Below are positions 1-8,395 of a DNA stretch of 39,852 nucleotides, piece after piece. The DNA lies in contig JAPHRJ010000083.1 of NCBI GenBank assembly GCA_026196045.1, forward strand, positions 1 through 39,852, in the 5' to 3' direction. A model generated the notes under the pieces. That model worked only from the letters and a program-made list of their open reading frames with translations. It ran no database searches and was not told where the DNA came from. Each line of letters begins with the position of its first letter. Position 1 is the stretch's first letter. The position numbers and the translations under genes were made by a program. The DNA is from Gammaproteobacteria bacterium. Its GTDB lineage: Bacteria; Pseudomonadota; Gammaproteobacteria; UBA6429; Thiohalophilaceae.

Positions 1-804
1 ACTCAGCATATGTAATTGTTTTTCCAGTTCCTTGCTGTTGGATTGATCTCGAATAATAATTTGTGAACAGCTTTCACCTTCCATACTGGCGCGGGAAAAC
101 TCCATGGTGATGTTGAAGGCATTACCATCAATATGTTTACCTTCAACCTCAAGGGTATCATCAGTATTTTGTCCCTTCGCGTACTTGCGCAGGAATTCTT
201 TTAATGTTGAATGGTCTTCACTGGTGACCATATCCAGAATCGGTACTCCTTCTATATCATCCAGATCATCGTAACCAAACATTTTTAGATAAGCATTATT
301 GGCATAGAGATGCATGCCATCATGAACATAAGCGATGGCATCACGTGACTGGTCAATGAGATAACGGGTTCGTTTTTCATTTTCCAGTAACATCTGTTCA
401 TTACGGCGAAAGGCTCGGCGAATTTTGAGATCATCAATTTCACGTTTGACGATATGTTTGATACGGTGAGCCTGGTCACTGGCAACGGCATCACGGGCAC
501 CAGCCTCCAGTTCTTCTTTAGCGTCGGCCGGGCTACCTGCAGGGGTGATGACCACCAGAGGGAGATCTCGGCCATTAGTGGCTAAAAATTCAACAGCTTC
601 TTTGGCGCTGTAGATGGGAGTCTTTTGTTTGGCCAGTACGATATCGACAGGATTTTCATTGAGTGCATTCTGTAGATCTTCCTCATCCTCAACTCGGATA
701 TCACGGATTATTTGCCCTGCGTTGCGCAGGATATTGATGATGCTTTCTGCTTCTTCTGATGTATCGAACAGAGTTAATATCCGGAGTAAATTTTTATCGC
801 TCAC
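1..804 (-). CDS. fimX: FimX-like REC-PAS signalling protein, 5' part only
   Basis: This reading frame runs off the left edge of the window, so only the first 268 codons are present. Residues 1-120 form a receiver-like domain that lacks a clear phosphorylation Asp context. A linker follows, and then a PAS domain whose start reads SRDAIAYVHDGMHLYANNAY, the pattern I associate with FimX-type proteins. In that family a degenerate GGDEF and a c-di-GMP-binding EAL domain follow and the protein drives type IV pilus assembly. Those parts lie outside the window, so the full architecture is inferred. The start is GTG at 804, chosen because an AAGG Shine-Dalgarno sequence lies 7 nt upstream and no ATG fits. 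The gene upstream on the same strand (951-2807) is probably its functional partner. A generic PAS-GGDEF-EAL protein is the main alternative. Confidence 0.75.
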   Translation of the reverse strand, partial: MSDKNLLRILTLFDTSEEAESIINILRNAGQIIRDIRVEDEEDLQNALNENPVDIVLAKQKTPIYSAKEAVEFLATNGRDLPLVVITPAGSPADAKEELEAGARDAVASDQAHRIKHIVKREIDDLKIRRAFRRNEQMLLENEKRTRYLIDQSRDAIAYVHDGMHLYANNAYLKMFGYDDLDDIEGVPILDMVTSEDHSTLKEFLRKYAKGQNTDDTLEVEGKHIDGNAFNITMEFSRASMEGESCSQIIIRDQSNSKELEKQLHMLS

Positions 805-950
805 ACTGCAACCTTAAAATTATAAGAGAAAATGCACCACTTATTACTATCGGCACTAACTATACATTTTTTATAGTTAAATTAACCAGTTCGGATACAA
901 TTTGAATACTTTTCGAACATCCATGTCAGTTTTATGCGGTTAAGGCAAGA

Positions 951-2807
951 TTACATGGATGACCAGATTTTTGTAAAATCCTTATCAATTTCCCAGCGGC
1001 CACGTTCAGTGTGTACCTCTTCTCTTGTGTGGCGATTGAGCACGACAAATTGAAACTGGGTAAAGAGTCCGGTAGTTTGTCGCATAGAAGTAAGCTGGAT
1101 CTGACGTTCCTTACCCATCAGATTAATTGAAACATATTGCCCAGTACGCCAGGGAGAGGGTGCCGTAATGAGGGTTGTGGGTTGGTGAATCGCGGGTATT
1201 TCAGGCAACATTAAGCAACGCTGACAGGGACTATCGGTCTGTGAAACGGCCCGGATACCAATGGCCGCCACTTTAGGCGTGATCATCTCCACCCCCATTC
1301 GTAAGGTTCGAGTACTGGAAAATTTCATCCAGCGAACCACCGCAATGCCCCATTCATTGGACTTGCGATTTTGATGTCGACGAATTCCTACCAGCTCACC
1401 TACCTGTACATGAGCGGATTCTTCCTGGCGATATTCCAGGCAATAGCCGCCAGCACTTTCATTGACCATCGCCCAGTTATCTTGTTGTACCGAAGGAGGC
1501 TCTTCCTGATTAACTGGAAAATAAGGTATGTTCCGGTCTTCTTCACGTAATGCAGTAAAGCCTTGAATCTCACGTGGATAGACCATGTTCCAGACATCTG
1601 GATCCCCAGTAGCTGCCTGATGCTGTTCAGTGTTTTCAAAATGGGCCCGGTTTCGCTCAAAATCATGATCGTGAGGGCTGCTACTTTTACCATCTCCCTG
1701 CAAAATAAATTTGTGGACATGGCTCAGTCCCAGACTGATGTCCACCAGTTCCTCTTTTTGGGAACGGGAGAAATTTCGTTTACTTTTTATGGCCCAGGAC
1801 AAAAGTAGCCGGCGGAGTAAATCATGGGAAAGTTCTGGCTGTGTCAGGCTGATGCCTCGCACTGAGGTCACTCCAATTTCAGCTGTTTGCTGTATTTCCA
1901 GTCGAAGTACTTCTGCCAGAGATGAGGTGTTGATAATGCGGCAGTTTGCCGTGGTACAGTCTTTTGCTGACATTAAAGCGAGAGAGCGTGGTGGGCGATC
2001 ACGGTCAAGCATAACAGCAAAATACCCCTCATCCGGGTTTTGCTCTGTATCCATAGGGACTAACTGGCAGTAGTGGGTCCAGCGTTCCAGAGAATGGTAA
2101 ACCTTACAGGCTTCTCCCTGGCGTAATCGATAGGGGGAGCTTAATGCCAGGAGTAAAATTCGGTTATATTCTGCGTTGATACTGCTTTGTTTAACAAACA
2201 GTAACTGATAGTCGGCCACCAGCTGGTTTTCCAGTTTACGCTCTTCAGCCATGCGATACAGTTTGTGGAGTTCCTGCCAGTGTCTGGGCGGACAGGGAGC
2301 ATAAACCTGGTAAGAGGTCAGTAAAGTCCGGCCTGTGTATACGATAGCGCGGTGTAGCAGGGTAGTTAGTAGCTTCTTGTCTGAAAATAGAAAGGATTTA
2401 TTTTGCAGGTCGGTGAGAGCAATTTTGTAGCCCGTTGCCATAGCGGTCAGAATTTCGCGTGTAACCGCTGCAATTTTCTGGTTCTTATTCGGGAGTGGAT
2501 AGCTAACACCAACAAAATATTTTTTCAGAGAATCGGTAATGTAATGTATTGGTTCACGCATGCTTTCCAGAAAGCGCAGGCGGTCATGATAAGAATACTG
2601 AGTCTGGTTGACTTTAGTAAGGGCATCATACAATTGCCGAGCGGTTTCACCCAGATTGGCCCTGGGTAGATCTTCAAGCCATTGCTCGAGCTTTCTGGGT
2701 TGAATGCTGAACGCATTTTTCCCTTTTTTGCTGCGTGCTGGAATGGCGAGCTCAATTGACTTGGCCACACAAAACCCCTGCTGTTGATTACGTTCATACC
2801 AGTCCAT
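951..2807 (-). CDS. conserved 618-residue protein with C-terminal PilZ-like motif, FimX neighbour
   Basis: This is a large cytoplasmic protein with no signal peptide or membrane segment. Residues 1-400 look mostly helical and match no domain I can name. Near residue 448 the sequence NESAGG fits the NxSxxG half of a PilZ c-di-GMP-binding site, followed by a beta-rich stretch (VGIRR, GIAVVRWMKF, GVEMI) typical of a PilZ barrel. The RxxxR half is not obvious, so ligand binding is uncertain. A late Cys pair (CQRC, about residue 521) is present. The gene lies 146 nt upstream of the FimX-like gene on the same strand. From memory, P. aeruginosa has a similar-sized uncharacterised gene beside fimX. 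A role as c-di-GMP-linked partner is inferred from context only. Confidence 0.7.
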   Translation of the reverse strand: MDWYERNQQQGFCVAKSIELAIPARSKKGKNAFSIQPRKLEQWLEDLPRANLGETARQLYDALTKVNQTQYSYHDRLRFLESMREPIHYITDSLKKYFVGVSYPLPNKNQKIAAVTREILTAMATGYKIALTDLQNKSFLFSDKKLLTTLLHRAIVYTGRTLLTSYQVYAPCPPRHWQELHKLYRMAEERKLENQLVADYQLLFVKQSSINAEYNRILLLALSSPYRLRQGEACKVYHSLERWTHYCQLVPMDTEQNPDEGYFAVMLDRDRPPRSLALMSAKDCTTANCRIINTSSLAEVLRLEIQQTAEIGVTSVRGISLTQPELSHDLLRRLLLSWAIKSKRNFSRSQKEELVDISLGLSHVHKFILQGDGKSSSPHDHDFERNRAHFENTEQHQAATGDPDVWNMVYPREIQGFTALREEDRNIPYFPVNQEEPPSVQQDNWAMVNESAGGYCLEYRQEESAHVQVGELVGIRRHQNRKSNEWGIAVVRWMKFSSTRTLRMGVEMITPKVAAIGIRAVSQTDSPCQRCLMLPEIPAIHQPTTLITAPSPWRTGQYVSINLMGKERQIQLTSMRQTTGLFTQFQFVVLNRHTREEVHTERGRWEIDKDFTKIWSSM

Positions 2808-2953
2808 TGAATTCTTATTCAGATAAATCCCTTATCCTGTTTATTGTATTGACTAAATTATGGCATAACCGTCATTTTTGTGCATAGCACAAATGTAGTA
2901 AAAAGGCGGTTATTTGTCTCTATCTACTACTAATTGATTACTTTATGGCTAGG

Positions 2954-3991
2954 TTAGATCACGACAGGGGTTTTCGATTTTTCAGCGGCCTGTTCTCGAA
3001 CCAGTTGGGGCACCAGATAACCGGGAAGTTGTTGCCGAAGTAAAGTGATGAGTTCAGTGGCTCGATTGTCTGGTACTTCAAAGTGAGCCGCTCCCTGTAC
3101 CCTGTCCAGTTGGTGCAGGTAGTACGGCATAACCTTATTCTGAAATAGTTTTTCACTCAACTGTGTCAAGGTTTCTAGATCGTCATTCACTCCATGAAGT
3201 AACACGGCCTGGTTGAGCAGGGTAACGCCTGTTTTCTTTAATTGATTTAATGCATTACGAACTGGCTCTGATATTTCATCAGGGTGGTTACAATGTAGTA
3301 CCAGTACCGTGTTGAGTGATACGGACGCTAACCATTGCACAAAGGCTTCATTAATTCGCTCAGGCAAAACAACAGGGGTCCGGCTATGAATGCGAAGACG
3401 GGAAAGATGGGGAATCCTGGATAATTGCTGACTGAGTGATGAGAGATGAGATTCTGTCAGGCTGAGAGGATCTCCTCCACTCAGGATAACTTCATGAATA
3501 CTCTCATCAGCTGCAATATAGTCAATAGCGGCCTGCCAGTTGCCTGGGCTGGCACCGGTTTCGCTGTAAGGATAATGTCGGCGAAAACAGTATCGGCAGT
3601 GAACGGCGCAGGCCTGGGTGGTCATTAAGAGAACTCGGCCCTGGTATTTGTGTAGCAGGCCGGGTACGACCAGAGCGGCCTGATCGCCAACGGGGTCATT
3701 CCGGAAACCAGGAACCATATTACGTTCTGCGCCAATGGGCAGGATCTGGCGCAACAGCGGATCGGCTGGGTTGCCTTTCTCTATTTGTTGAAGATAAGTC
3801 AACGGTACGCATAGCGGAAAATCATTGGCTGCCTGAATGGCTGCCGGGAGCAGTTCCTGTGGTAATTCCAGGTAGTCCAGTAGTACTTCGGGATCCCTGA
3901 TCGCATTCGCCTGGGCTCGTTGCCAGTCTGGAGTTGGTAAATTCTGGTGGGACCTCTGCCATGTGGGCACAGTTTTCGGTATCATAGGCAT
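2954..3991 (-). CDS. epmB: EF-P beta-lysylation protein, lysine 2,3-aminomutase EpmB
   Basis: This radical SAM/PLP enzyme converts (S)-alpha-lysine to (R)-beta-lysine, which EpmA then attaches to Lys34 of EF-P. The radical-SAM cluster motif CAVHCRYC (CxxxCxxC) is clear, followed by a glycine-rich SGGDP segment. From the chosen ATG at 3991 the protein has 345 residues, close to the E. coli length of about 342. An ATG at 3985 is equally possible. The frame extends in-frame to 4069, but that start would overlap the divergent efp gene and adds an unlikely Cys-rich leader, so I reject it. The divergent epmB/efp arrangement is the same as in E. coli. Confidence 0.95.
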   Translation of the reverse strand: MPMIPKTVPTWQRSHQNLPTPDWQRAQANAIRDPEVLLDYLELPQELLPAAIQAANDFPLCVPLTYLQQIEKGNPADPLLRQILPIGAERNMVPGFRNDPVGDQAALVVPGLLHKYQGRVLLMTTQACAVHCRYCFRRHYPYSETGASPGNWQAAIDYIAADESIHEVILSGGDPLSLTESHLSSLSQQLSRIPHLSRLRIHSRTPVVLPERINEAFVQWLASVSLNTVLVLHCNHPDEISEPVRNALNQLKKTGVTLLNQAVLLHGVNDDLETLTQLSEKLFQNKVMPYYLHQLDRVQGAAHFEVPDNRATELITLLRQQLPGYLVPQLVREQAAEKSKTPVVI

Positions 3992-4020
3992 CTTTTGATT
4001 TTTTATGTCGCTGAAACAGA

Positions 4021-4044
4021 GTAACAACGTAACAGTGTAACAGT
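4021..4044 (+). repeat. three tandem 8-bp GTAACA-type repeats in the epmB/efp promoter gap
   Basis: Three consecutive octamers, GTAACAAC, GTAACAGT and GTAACAGT, sit between the divergent starts of epmB (3991) and efp (4060). The copies differ at two bases at most. They end 15 nt before the efp start codon, so they could be transcribed as part of the efp leader or act as a binding site. I know no regulator with this site. Confidence 0.55.
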
Positions 4045-4059
4045 ATATTCGAGGCTTCC

Positions 4060-4629
4060 ATGGCAACATACAGCACTAGTGAATTTCGTAGTGGACTAAA
4101 ACTCATGCTTGATGGTGATCCCTGCAGCATTATTGAAAATGAATTCGTTAAACCTGGCAAGGGTCAGGCTTTCAACCGGGTTAAAATCCGTAACCTGAAA
4201 ACCGGTCGAGTACTGGAGAAAACCTTTAAATCTGGTGAAAGTGTTGAGGCGGCTGATGTTATGGATACCGAAATGCAGTACCTGTATAACGATGGGGATG
4301 CCTGGCATTTTATGGATCCAGATAGCTATGAGCAGTTTGCAGCCGATGCCAAGGCGGTTGAAGATGCGATCAAATGGTTAAAAGAGCAGGACACCTGTAC
4401 CGTTACACTCTGGAACGGTAACCCTATTGGTGTGGTTCCACCAAACCATGTGGTGCTGACGGTGACAGAAACCGATCCCGGTGTGCGTGGCGATACTTCC
4501 GGTGGTGGTGGTAAACCTGCAACCTGCGATACGGGTGCGGTGGTACGTGTACCCTTATTTATTGATGAAGGTGAATTGATTAAAGTTGATACGCGTACCG
4601 GTGAATATGTGGGCCGTGTTAAAGAATAA
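4060..4629 (+). CDS. efp: translation elongation factor EF-P
   Basis: EF-P binds between the ribosomal P and E sites and rescues ribosomes stalled at polyproline. The 189-residue length and three beta-barrel domains match the family. The modification loop reads KPGKGQ with the acceptor lysine at residue 34, exactly the position lysylated in E. coli. Presence of epmB upstream and epmA 37 nt downstream shows that this organism uses the beta-lysyl pathway rather than rhamnosylation. The C-terminal domain contains the conserved [10 protein letters not shown] signature. The start at ATG 4060 places the N-terminus [10 protein letters not shown] as in homologues. Confidence 0.98.
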   Translation: MATYSTSEFRSGLKLMLDGDPCSIIENEFVKPGKGQAFNRVKIRNLKTGRVLEKTFKSGESVEAADVMDTEMQYLYNDGDAWHFMDPDSYEQFAADAKAVEDAIKWLKEQDTCTVTLWNGNPIGVVPPNHVVLTVTETDPGVRGDTSGGGGKPATCDTGAVVRVPLFIDEGELIKVDTRTGEYVGRVKE

Positions 4630-4666
4630 TCCCGCTTGATATTTTCGAATAAAGGAAAGTTGCACG

Positions 4667-5659
4667 GTGACTGACTGGCAACCTTCAGCAAGTATAGAAA
4701 CATTAAAATTAAGGGCCCGTCTGTTACAGCAGTTGCGGGCTTTTTTTCATGAGCGTGATGTGTGGGAAGTGGAAACTCCGATACTGTCACAGGCCGCAAC
4801 CACTGATCCTCATATAGACAGTTTTGTCGTTAATAACTCTGATAATCAGTTGGCCGGTTATTTACATACTTCACCAGAATTTCCAATGAAGCGCCTCCTG
4901 GCGGCAGGCAGTGGTTCAATTTATCAGGTAAGTAAAGTCTTTCGTTCAGGAGAACTGGGGCGACGACATAATCCTGAATTTACCTTAATCGAATGGTATC
5001 GAATGGGTTTTGATTATCATCAGCTCATGGATGAGGTTGATGCTCTGGTTCGAGAATTACTTTCTGAATCGGTGTCACTGGAAGAATCCGTCCGTATAAC
5101 GTATCAACAGGCTTTTCTACAGTTTATTGGTATCGATCCATTTAGTGCTGATATTGAAAAGTTAAAAGCTTGCGCACTAGAACATGATATTTCTGGTATT
5201 GAACTGGGAAATGATAAAGATGCCTGGCTGGATTTACTGGTTTCCCATGTGCTGGAAAAATCACTACCAACTAGCCGATTAGTCTTTATTTATGATTACC
5301 CAGAAACGCAGGCTTCATTAGCCCGTATACGTCAGGTTAATTCACAACAGTCAGATTCAGAGCAGCCATTCGCCGTGGGTGAACGCTTTGAGCTGTACCT
5401 GAATGGGATGGAACTGGCGAATGGATTCCATGAGCTGGCTAATAGTAACGAACAACGTCGGCGTTTTGAGGAAAATCTAAGCCAACGCCTGTGTTCAGAC
5501 AAAGATAACTATCCCCTGGATGAGCATTTTCTTTCTGCTTTAACTCAAGGCCTGCCGGATTGTTCGGGTGTCGCTCTGGGTTTTGATCGTCTGGTAATGC
5601 TGGCCGCAGATATTGATCAAATAAGTGAAGTAATGAGTTTTGATTATTCCAGAGCCTGA
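4667..5659 (+). CDS. epmA: EF-P lysine ligase EpmA (GenX/PoxA, LysRS paralogue)
   Basis: EpmA is a class II lysyl-tRNA synthetase catalytic core without an anticodon-binding domain. It adenylates beta-lysine and transfers it to EF-P Lys34. Class II motif 2 (FRSGELGRRHNPEFT, about residue 90) and motif 3 (GVALGFDRLVML, near the C-terminus) are both visible. The 330 residues compare with about 325 in E. coli. The start is GTG at 4667 behind an AAAGGA Shine-Dalgarno sequence 10 nt upstream. The gene follows efp by 37 nt, probably in one transcript, so target and modifying enzyme are coexpressed here. In E. coli this gene is elsewhere. Confidence 0.96.
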   Translation: MTDWQPSASIETLKLRARLLQQLRAFFHERDVWEVETPILSQAATTDPHIDSFVVNNSDNQLAGYLHTSPEFPMKRLLAAGSGSIYQVSKVFRSGELGRRHNPEFTLIEWYRMGFDYHQLMDEVDALVRELLSESVSLEESVRITYQQAFLQFIGIDPFSADIEKLKACALEHDISGIELGNDKDAWLDLLVSHVLEKSLPTSRLVFIYDYPETQASLARIRQVNSQQSDSEQPFAVGERFELYLNGMELANGFHELANSNEQRRRFEENLSQRLCSDKDNYPLDEHFLSALTQGLPDCSGVALGFDRLVMLAADIDQISEVMSFDYSRA

Positions 5660-5729
5660 TTTTTCGTAATCAACTTTTGAATTTTACTCTATGTAAAGTC
5701 GTCAGAATGACAGGTATCCGGGTTGTATG

Positions 5730-5757
5730 ATATGAGTCAAAAAAAAGTGTCTCATAT
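5730..5757. promoter_or_regulatory. inverted repeat upstream of the copper-receptor gene
   Basis: The arms ATATGAG (5730-5736) and CTCATAT (5751-5757) are perfect inverted repeats separated by 14 nt that include an A8 run. No U-tract follows, and the stem is AT-rich, so it is a poor terminator for epmA and more likely a protein-binding or curved-DNA site. Function is unknown. Confidence 0.4.
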
Positions 5758-5868
5758 AAAACACCTTGAATTATAATTTATTGATTTGTATAGATTTTTC
5801 TGAGTTTTGGTTTGCCTGGCATCCACTATTACTTTAATATCCCTTCGATATTTTTGTTATTACATTGA

Positions 5869-5883
5869 GTTACAAATTGTAAC
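5869..5883. promoter_or_regulatory. perfect 7-1-7 dyad just upstream of the TonB receptor start
   Basis: GTTACAA-A-TTGTAAC is a perfect palindrome around one central base. It ends about 41 nt before the chosen ATG (5925), a position where a repressor would overlap the promoter or leader. Its size fits a dimeric helix-turn-helix regulator. I cannot assign the regulator; the consensus does not match the Fur box that I know. Confidence 0.45.
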
Positions 5884-5924
5884 TGGACAATGTGCTTGTA
5901 CATCAAAATTGAATGAGGATGAAA

Positions 5925-8159
5925 ATGAAAAAAACCATGTGTCTTTTGTTGTTGTGTACAACAAAGTTGTATGCAGCAGATGCAGAGTTGCCAACCATGA
6001 CGGTTGAAGGAGCAAAGCAGCAGATTGAAATGGAAGAACTGATGTCTCTGGTGCCTGCTACCAGTGACACCGCCAGCCTTTTGCGAAACGTTCCAGGTCT
6101 GAACATTCAGGGCGGTGGCGGTGTTTCCGGGTTGCCAGTTATTCATGGTCTTGCCGATGATCGTCTGCGCATCAAAGTTGATGGCATGGATTTGATCTCC
6201 GCCTGTGGTAACCATATGAACCCGGCTCTTTCCTATATCGATCCAACCAACGTTGGCGGTATTGCTGTCTTTGCGGGTATCACACCAGTGAGTGTGGGTG
6301 GTGACAGTATTGGAGGCACAATTCTGGTGGACTCTGCCGATCCAGAGTTTGCTGAAGCGGGTGAGGGTTTACTACAAAAGGGTGAAATTGGCATATTTTA
6401 TCGTACTAACGGTAATGTAAAGGGTGGAAATCTTGCGGCCACCATTGCCAATGACACACTAAGCCTGACTTACCAGGGCTCAAGTGCCGAGGCGGATAAC
6501 TACAAGGCCGGGGGTGATTTTAAACCTGCCGGGCTTGCAGCAGCAGGTCGGGACTGGCTGGATGCGGATGAAGTTGGTTCAACCATGTATAAATCAAGTA
6601 ATCAGTCGGTCTCGCTGGCGATGCGGCAGGCTAACCACCTGGTTGAGCTGAAGCTGGGTGAGCAATATATTCCCTATCAGGGCTGGCCGAACCAGCGTAT
6701 GGACATGACTGGTAACGAAAGTACTCAGAAAAACCTGCGCTACGAGGGGCAGTACGACTGGGGTGATCTGGAAGCGCGTGTTTATAAAGAACATACCCGA
6801 CATGAAATGCAGTTCTTCGATGACAAGCTATTCTGGTACGGATCCAATACGGGTGTACCAACAGCCGATGGGGAAGCCTGTACCCCAGCTGGCGGCCAGA
6901 CGGGGTGTGCGGCGGGCATGCCGATGGACACCGAAGGCAAGAACACGGGAGCTGTCGTCAAGGCGGATATTCCCCTGTCGGAACGTGATCTGATCCGGGT
7001 GGGTAGTGAGATGCAGCAGTACCGGCTGAATGACTGGTGGCTGGCCTCGGGTAAGGGAATGTGGCCCAATACCTTCTGGAATATCTACAATGGTGAGCGT
7101 GATCGCCTGGCCGCGTTTGGTGAATGGGAAGCGCAATGGAATTCGCAATGGTTAACACAATTTGGCCTGCGTTATGAGAAGGTCGATATGAATGCCGGTG
7201 AGGTGCAGGGCTATAGCTCTACCTATAGCCCTGCCGATGCTGCTGCTTTCAATGCGGCCGATCGCAAAAAGACCGATAACAATATCGATCTGACTGCATT
7301 GGCAAAATTTACGCCAGAGGCTACCCGTACTATTGAGTTTGGTTATGCGATGAAAACCCGCTCACCCAATCTCTATGAACGTTACACCTGGTCCACCCAT
7401 GGTATGTCGATGCGTATGATCAACTGGGCTGGTGATGGTAACGGGTATGTGGGCAACCTCAATCTTGAACCGGAAGTGGCTCATACCCTCAGCGCCACCT
7501 TCGACTGGCATGATGCGGCGCAGAAAGAGTGGGGACTCAAAGTGACTCCCTACTATACCCTTGTTGATGATTATATCGATGCCGCCCGCTGCTCTGGAGG
7601 TTCTGGTAGCGGCCTTGTCTGTGATGCCGACAACCTGACAGTCACGGATGCCTTTGTCTACCTTCAGTTTGTGAATCAGGACGCCCGACTTTATGGTGTT
7701 GATGTCTCCGGCCATTTCCCGCTGGCGAATACTGAAACATATGGTAACTTCACCGCGACCGGCATGTTGAATTACGTTCGTGGTAAGAATAAGACGACGG
7801 GTGACAACCTTTATAACATGATGCCATTGAATGCAAAACTGGCGGTCGTGCAGCGGGTGAATAGCTGGACCAACACGGCTGAAGTGGAACTGGTTGATGA
7901 CAAAACGGATGTGTCAGCAGAGCGGAACGAGCTCACTACAAAAGCCTATGGCCTGCTTCATTTACGTAGCAGCATCGAAGCAGGACAGATTCGTGTCGAC
8001 TTTGGTATCGAGAATGTCCTCGACAAATTCTATAATGACCCACTGGGTGGTGTTTATATGGGCCAGGGGAAAACCATGTCAGGGACTGGTGTCGATTGGG
8101 GTGTTTCTGCTCCGGGTATGGGACGTACCATTTATGCCGGTCTGAATGTTAAATTCTAG
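5925..8159 (+). CDS. TonB-dependent outer-membrane receptor, probably for copper (OprC/NosA-like)
   Basis: This 744-residue protein has a signal peptide (MKKTMCLLLL..., cleavage after YAADA), a TonB-box-like LPTMTVEG, a plug domain, a 22-strand barrel and a terminal Phe (LNVKF). The plug contains CGNHM (Cys94...Met98) and the barrel contains HEM (His293, Met295). These match the CxxxM-HxM copper site described for P. aeruginosa OprC, which supports copper as substrate. Two extra Cys (CTPAGGQTGC) lie in an extracellular loop. ATG 5925 is chosen over 5913 because GAGG lies 6 nt upstream. The gene has its own terminator. SCO and PCu(A)C genes 2.2 kb away fit a copper theme. Substrate assignment remains an inference. 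Confidence 0.85.
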   Translation: MKKTMCLLLLCTTKLYAADAELPTMTVEGAKQQIEMEELMSLVPATSDTASLLRNVPGLNIQGGGGVSGLPVIHGLADDRLRIKVDGMDLISACGNHMNPALSYIDPTNVGGIAVFAGITPVSVGGDSIGGTILVDSADPEFAEAGEGLLQKGEIGIFYRTNGNVKGGNLAATIANDTLSLTYQGSSAEADNYKAGGDFKPAGLAAAGRDWLDADEVGSTMYKSSNQSVSLAMRQANHLVELKLGEQYIPYQGWPNQRMDMTGNESTQKNLRYEGQYDWGDLEARVYKEHTRHEMQFFDDKLFWYGSNTGVPTADGEACTPAGGQTGCAAGMPMDTEGKNTGAVVKADIPLSERDLIRVGSEMQQYRLNDWWLASGKGMWPNTFWNIYNGERDRLAAFGEWEAQWNSQWLTQFGLRYEKVDMNAGEVQGYSSTYSPADAAAFNAADRKKTDNNIDLTALAKFTPEATRTIEFGYAMKTRSPNLYERYTWSTHGMSMRMINWAGDGNGYVGNLNLEPEVAHTLSATFDWHDAAQKEWGLKVTPYYTLVDDYIDAARCSGGSGSGLVCDADNLTVTDAFVYLQFVNQDARLYGVDVSGHFPLANTETYGNFTATGMLNYVRGKNKTTGDNLYNMMPLNAKLAVVQRVNSWTNTAEVELVDDKTDVSAERNELTTKAYGLLHLRSSIEAGQIRVDFGIENVLDKFYNDPLGGVYMGQGKTMSGTGVDWGVSAPGMGRTIYAGLNVKF

Positions 8160-8205
8160 CGGAATGTATTTGAAGAGCTATTAGTTCTCATAATAGTCAG
8201 TAACC

Positions 8206-8243
8206 AAAGGGCCTCAGTAGTTATGCTACTGAGGCCCTTTTTA
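8206..8243 (+). terminator. rho-independent terminator of the TonB-receptor gene
   Basis: A 13-bp GC-rich stem (AGGGCCTCAGTAG / CTACTGAGGCCCT) with a 5-nt loop is followed by TTTTATTT. It lies 47 nt after the receptor stop codon. Confidence 0.9.
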
Positions 8244-8341
8244 TTTGATATGTGTATTAATCGATAGCTGGAAGTCTTGTCCAGCTCATTATTTTTTGAG
8301 TCTTTCAGGTAGATTGGAATATACATGTATTTCATTTAGGC

Positions 8342-8369
8342 AAAGAAAAACCCCGCACGATGGCGGGGC
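8342..8369 (-). terminator. rho-independent terminator of the PEP-CTERM gene
   Basis: Read on the minus strand, CCCCGC pairs with GCGGGG around a 6-nt loop, followed by TTTTTC. It lies 27 nt beyond the stop codon of the PEP-CTERM gene at 8396. Confidence 0.85.
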
Positions 8370-8395
8370 TGAAATAGAGTAAGTCTGGTCTGTAA

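Noticed and set aside
4021-4044. CRISPR or other long repeat array
   Set aside because: Only three 8-bp units without spacers; nothing in the window has CRISPR geometry.
3992-4069. N-terminal extension of EpmB up to 4069
   Set aside because: It would overlap the divergent efp start and read through the tandem octamers; the resulting Cys-rich leader has no counterpart in the family.
5660-5912. Cobalamin riboswitch before the TonB receptor
   Set aside because: No B12-box-like GCCACTG core or long paired structure was found; the plug and barrel motifs point to copper.
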